64,000 nucleotides of DNA from NCBI GenBank assembly GCA_017433615.1, contig JAFRGW010000034.1:31999-95998 (forward strand), written 5' to 3'. A model generated the notes under the pieces. The model ran no database searches, had not been told where the DNA came from, and saw nothing but the letters and a program-made list of their open reading frames with translations. The translations under genes were made by a program, and so were the position numbers. Positions within the stretch are counted from its first letter, which is position 1. Each line of letters opens with the position of its first letter. Source of the DNA: Eubacterium sp. (GTDB taxonomy: Bacteria > Bacillota > Clostridia > Lachnospirales > Lachnospiraceae). This document shows positions 63,201-64,000 of this stretch, in pieces.

Positions 63201-64000
63201 GCAACCGGAGAGAATGAAGAGAAGATCACCTGGACACATAGTTCCGACGGATTTACCTGGCACTGGAGGGTGACTAATATTCCTTCGGAAGCGACAAACT
63301 TCAAGATTAAAGAAGTGAATTATGACAAAGCCAAAGGGTACGACTGGAAGAGTGCAACCTTAAACGGCAATAACATTACATCAACAGTTGGCACCTGGCA
63401 TGATCTTACCATCACGGCTCCGGCAGCAGAACTTAACGACGTGACGAACGACAGAAGGACATCTGATTCAGGGCAGAATACTGTATTCTATCTTGAGGAT
63501 GATGACATTCTTTTAACGAAACTTACGGCAAACCAGGGGACATTAGTGATTTCTAAGTATCCGTTGAATCTGGTAGAGAGAGATGCTGTCGTAAAAGGAT
63601 GGCCGCAGCAGGGAGGTTTTAAGACACCCCCGCATTATTTCAGCATTGAAGAGCATCCAAATGGTTTCTCCTATGGAGATAAAACGGTTACCTTTGGACT
63701 AAAAAATGGAAGAACGATTGTCAAGTTCACGCAGAATGCATCTGCCCAGGAAGCAGTATTTGCTGTTTCCTACAGCAGCCAGGATGCCCGCAACAATGCA
63801 AATCTTGTGAATACGTATAAAGAAGTTCCGGTCACGATTGACATCATCAAGATTGATGAAAACGACAATACGAAGAAGCTTCCGGGCGCAGTATTCACAC
63901 TCAGACAGATTGCAGATAAAGCACCGACGGCAGATGGGACATTAGAGACCCTGGGTGGAACAACGCCAACTGATTCGGATCCAACGGACACTAATGGAAA
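57216..64000 (+). CDS. Giant surface protein with His/Cys repeats and fibro-slime domain (3' end outside the window)
   Basis: Open from ATG 57216 (GAGGTGAT upstream) to the window edge; at least 2261 codons without a stop. The first ~900 residues are a paralogue of the previous protein: signal helix, ten HxHxxxC units, acidic linker and the same beta domains (VDFHWEVDGKEYYFSIPGGG). Then it diverges: instead of VWA it has a fibro-slime/PA14-like domain at about 1315-1430, with FSGDDDLWVFIDGKLAMDIGG, GKKHTLQVFYIERGG and SNCKIKF. Several Cna_B-type domains follow (FDKVDEDD...GAVFGLYKD; IDIIKIDENDN...LPGAVFTL at the edge). An LPXTG anchor is expected beyond the window. Likely role: adhesion to a glycan or host surface, inferred from domains. 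Confidence 0.9.
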   Translation, partial: MKNELRELLKKLRQLKPSERVRTRCRSAIAIIIVFITTYTLIMPAVALERNNVSDVKGLNLSDQSAKVLNCHFPVHQHTEECYKKVPEYDAGGRKTGTKKVLNCWKADWIVHEHDENCYENGVLVCQLPEYKEHKHDASCYTMQRVLACGKEETPGHQHTDACYQTTQNIACGMEEHRHSDKCYSDVVTGTEKKLVCGYDEGEEISPAVYSDPVIDEETGETIEPAHLVQDAVVHHHTDSCYETETKTERQLTCGLTEHVHSNACYQTERKLICGQTEGKGHTHTDACYKDKKVLTCTELTPHRHTVDCYEKGPKGESPVDMGWVTITYDEYGNKILNGDPDHLICGKIELLKHQHDDGCFENTAVADTENTENIAAGEAGIPENGTAGDADLQEDGNAGEEEFHENDITFDENGNPIENSNGDDTSIEGQDDETPSGLIVLHPDGEEAQADDSEISEDAEAENADEEDADTEEKDAQEDADGESADTDDTEEVAEKGVEFTKTIEVEGASYSLIVSGEEACGIPENAVFKATAISENRDDYDEYREKALAAVDNYTTDEASRAEEMPGLFDLTIYDEDGNEIQPAAPLSISIDLGDAIGEDASGVYAVHFPGTNADTVMQPASNNPAGKAAQVISEKIAGTGTEVIETKTEDDGAVQFEAESLSVYAIVYTVDFHWEVDGKEYYFSIPGGGFVSFRQLVEVLGLADRDTQDNQSEILENTEDKTGKVNADTPDAENIGNENEAKKLTLEDIVVSETTQQFVEDVVSIKFSTPELLFVRKAENDITVGAIKDGLGLECEYSADLTEEQIAQINAQTVETGDWALISKKPFLTEEALTVTMKNGEVFTIRVTDGQITKHFLSANGDTYEITVTYDDSAQIPDDAELRVREINDTEKEFAENVEVVNQQLKARKETDVTHPVQFDISIFSGGVEVEPKEGSVVNVKVELMSTVFEDADDLTETDESEGEIWYNGEKLEVSAGVEERQVRIAHITENGTAEIIENVKKTEDESDAIVLQFATESFSDYLFDGNNGNGLYNLPTTIYVGDEIYMWNQANYWVSNIGSVVTETKHTNQGSSDNFKTVTAISTGTFRIYNRYNQNEYREITVLPARTGTTPPGQIETIDNATIGLTLNLFDYDLDNYLDDYFNGSSHYDAKCIADFASHGINYGNALKFWGSGIGNNYGSLNQYVEHGVTSIVNSSLNSSGYPTLSNNSGGTGNRDLSYLFTPSDGTDKKAYTNVDGLFKKDGDYYVYDSNTNYAYYDTSQGNEGRFAVYNSTYNQKSGKETGSVSNKAIGFFPFHKWDSDYDLYVNWNKNLNHHFGMSMSVDFSLPKDPKAVKDSAGNPIVFEFSGDDDLWVFIDGKLAMDIGGIHQPTSGTINFAEKKVTVNGQQQNFDFSKLYDGKKHTLQVFYIERGGCDSNCKIKFNMTQYGDVEFDKVDEDDQSILLSGAVFGLYKDDKCTQPLTEELKDGSRRAFIVETDERGHAKLEDVPLGDYYLKEIHAPDGYPIAVGSDTVRVRVYLDASGNVKTSVGGKETDAKITNKKPANINLGLKKEWQDADGQTIAAPNGVNATFEIKRNRTYETYTERPVQGHGEEASHLVVGWLHNNEPHIYEEFDLVAGSQATVSWSLVDGYTGTIGSIVNGTTYTKSPNPNHIYSQAITMPAAGQTTMLYIIDESDHGNAIKNINVAGSQFYGNSGGGFIHEFQTVTEPDPDFSYNGEHMTDNQVTLPINVNTWQYEFSELPALGSGTVIVDGKQQKVTYKYSYYIEEVSSTAPDGTTVIYEDLKGDVINSPTDAETHTSGTETVINKVPYGYLQIKKEVTYNGSSENLTTAQKAKLAGEYKFKIYKKEQCAAEDAVQDPNAAADAADKDLIVTITIGTDGKAVVGPNTPVKLLVGKYWIKEVESSNPGMFPVNNPIAVTVTKDHTSDHPIIQSLTNNYDENNGPDKIAIDIEKKFSGLDNVTQVPQNFEVQLQYTVNGQTKTVTLRNTELATGENEEKITWTHSSDGFTWHWRVTNIPSEATNFKIKEVNYDKAKGYDWKSATLNGNNITSTVGTWHDLTITAPAAELNDVTNDRRTSDSGQNTVFYLEDDDILLTKLTANQGTLVISKYPLNLVERDAVVKGWPQQGGFKTPPHYFSIEEHPNGFSYGDKTVTFGLKNGRTIVKFTQNASAQEAVFAVSYSSQDARNNANLVNTYKEVPVTIDIIKIDENDNTKKLPGAVFTLRQIADKAPTADGTLETLGGTTPTDSDPTDTNG

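Overview
The window looks like a chromosomal segment of a Gram-positive anaerobe of the Clostridia, most like a gut Lachnospiraceae. The reasons are a pyruvate:ferredoxin oxidoreductase with very biased codons, a YesM/YesN-type sensor pair, RbsA/RbsC/RbsB-type sugar import, split transketolase subunits, strong GGAGG ribosome sites, frequent extended -10 promoters (TGnTATAAT) and LPXTG/Cna_B giant surface proteins. This assignment comes from gene content only; no rRNA is present.

Layout. Positions 1-10.7 kb form a sugar or inositol module: an IolG-like dehydrogenase, a histidine kinase, a sensor lipoprotein and a response regulator in tight linkage, an ABC importer (ATPase, permease, binding lipoprotein), and an IolE-like dehydratase. 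Positions 10.9-14.0 kb hold a translationally coupled trio: a radical SAM/SPASM enzyme, a membrane protein whose C-terminus carries a Cys-Ala-Ser repeat with ten cysteines, and an MGMT-family protein. A hybrid histidine kinase, a VWA protein and a tRNA-Ser follow. From 18.4 to 34.8 kb there are mostly housekeeping singletons (EamA exporter, BMP lipoprotein, fumarase, GNAT, Nudix, UDP-galactopyranose mutase, HAD phosphatase, PadR/HAAS/DUF4097 module, DUF1638, an orphan TrpB, MATE exporter, TrpRS). Between them lie many short repeats: a 24-bp inverted-repeat element, a 64-bp tandem array, two separate 38-bp duplications that copy gene 3' ends, and a dispersed palindromic element.

Positions 34.9-43.9 kb contain a protein with two fused Uma2 domains, then a GntR-controlled catabolic operon (TRAP-type DctP lipoprotein, GltS-like symporter, transketolase N and C subunits, SDR dehydrogenase), then a lactonase-like beta-propeller. 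nifJ (44.4-48.0 kb) is preceded by about 430 nt of structured sequence. After an unknown 127-aa protein and an HD-domain protein, the last 14 kb is a tandem duplication of giant secreted proteins. Both start with ten HxHxxxC/Cys units; the first then carries a VWA module and an LPNTG anchor, the second a fibro-slime module and runs off the window.

The strongest candidates for undescribed biology are the radical SAM/Cys-Ala-tail system and the His/Cys-repeat surface proteins with their shared promoter-leader. The DctP/GltS-like pairing, the structured region before nifJ and the repeat families that echo gene ends are secondary.
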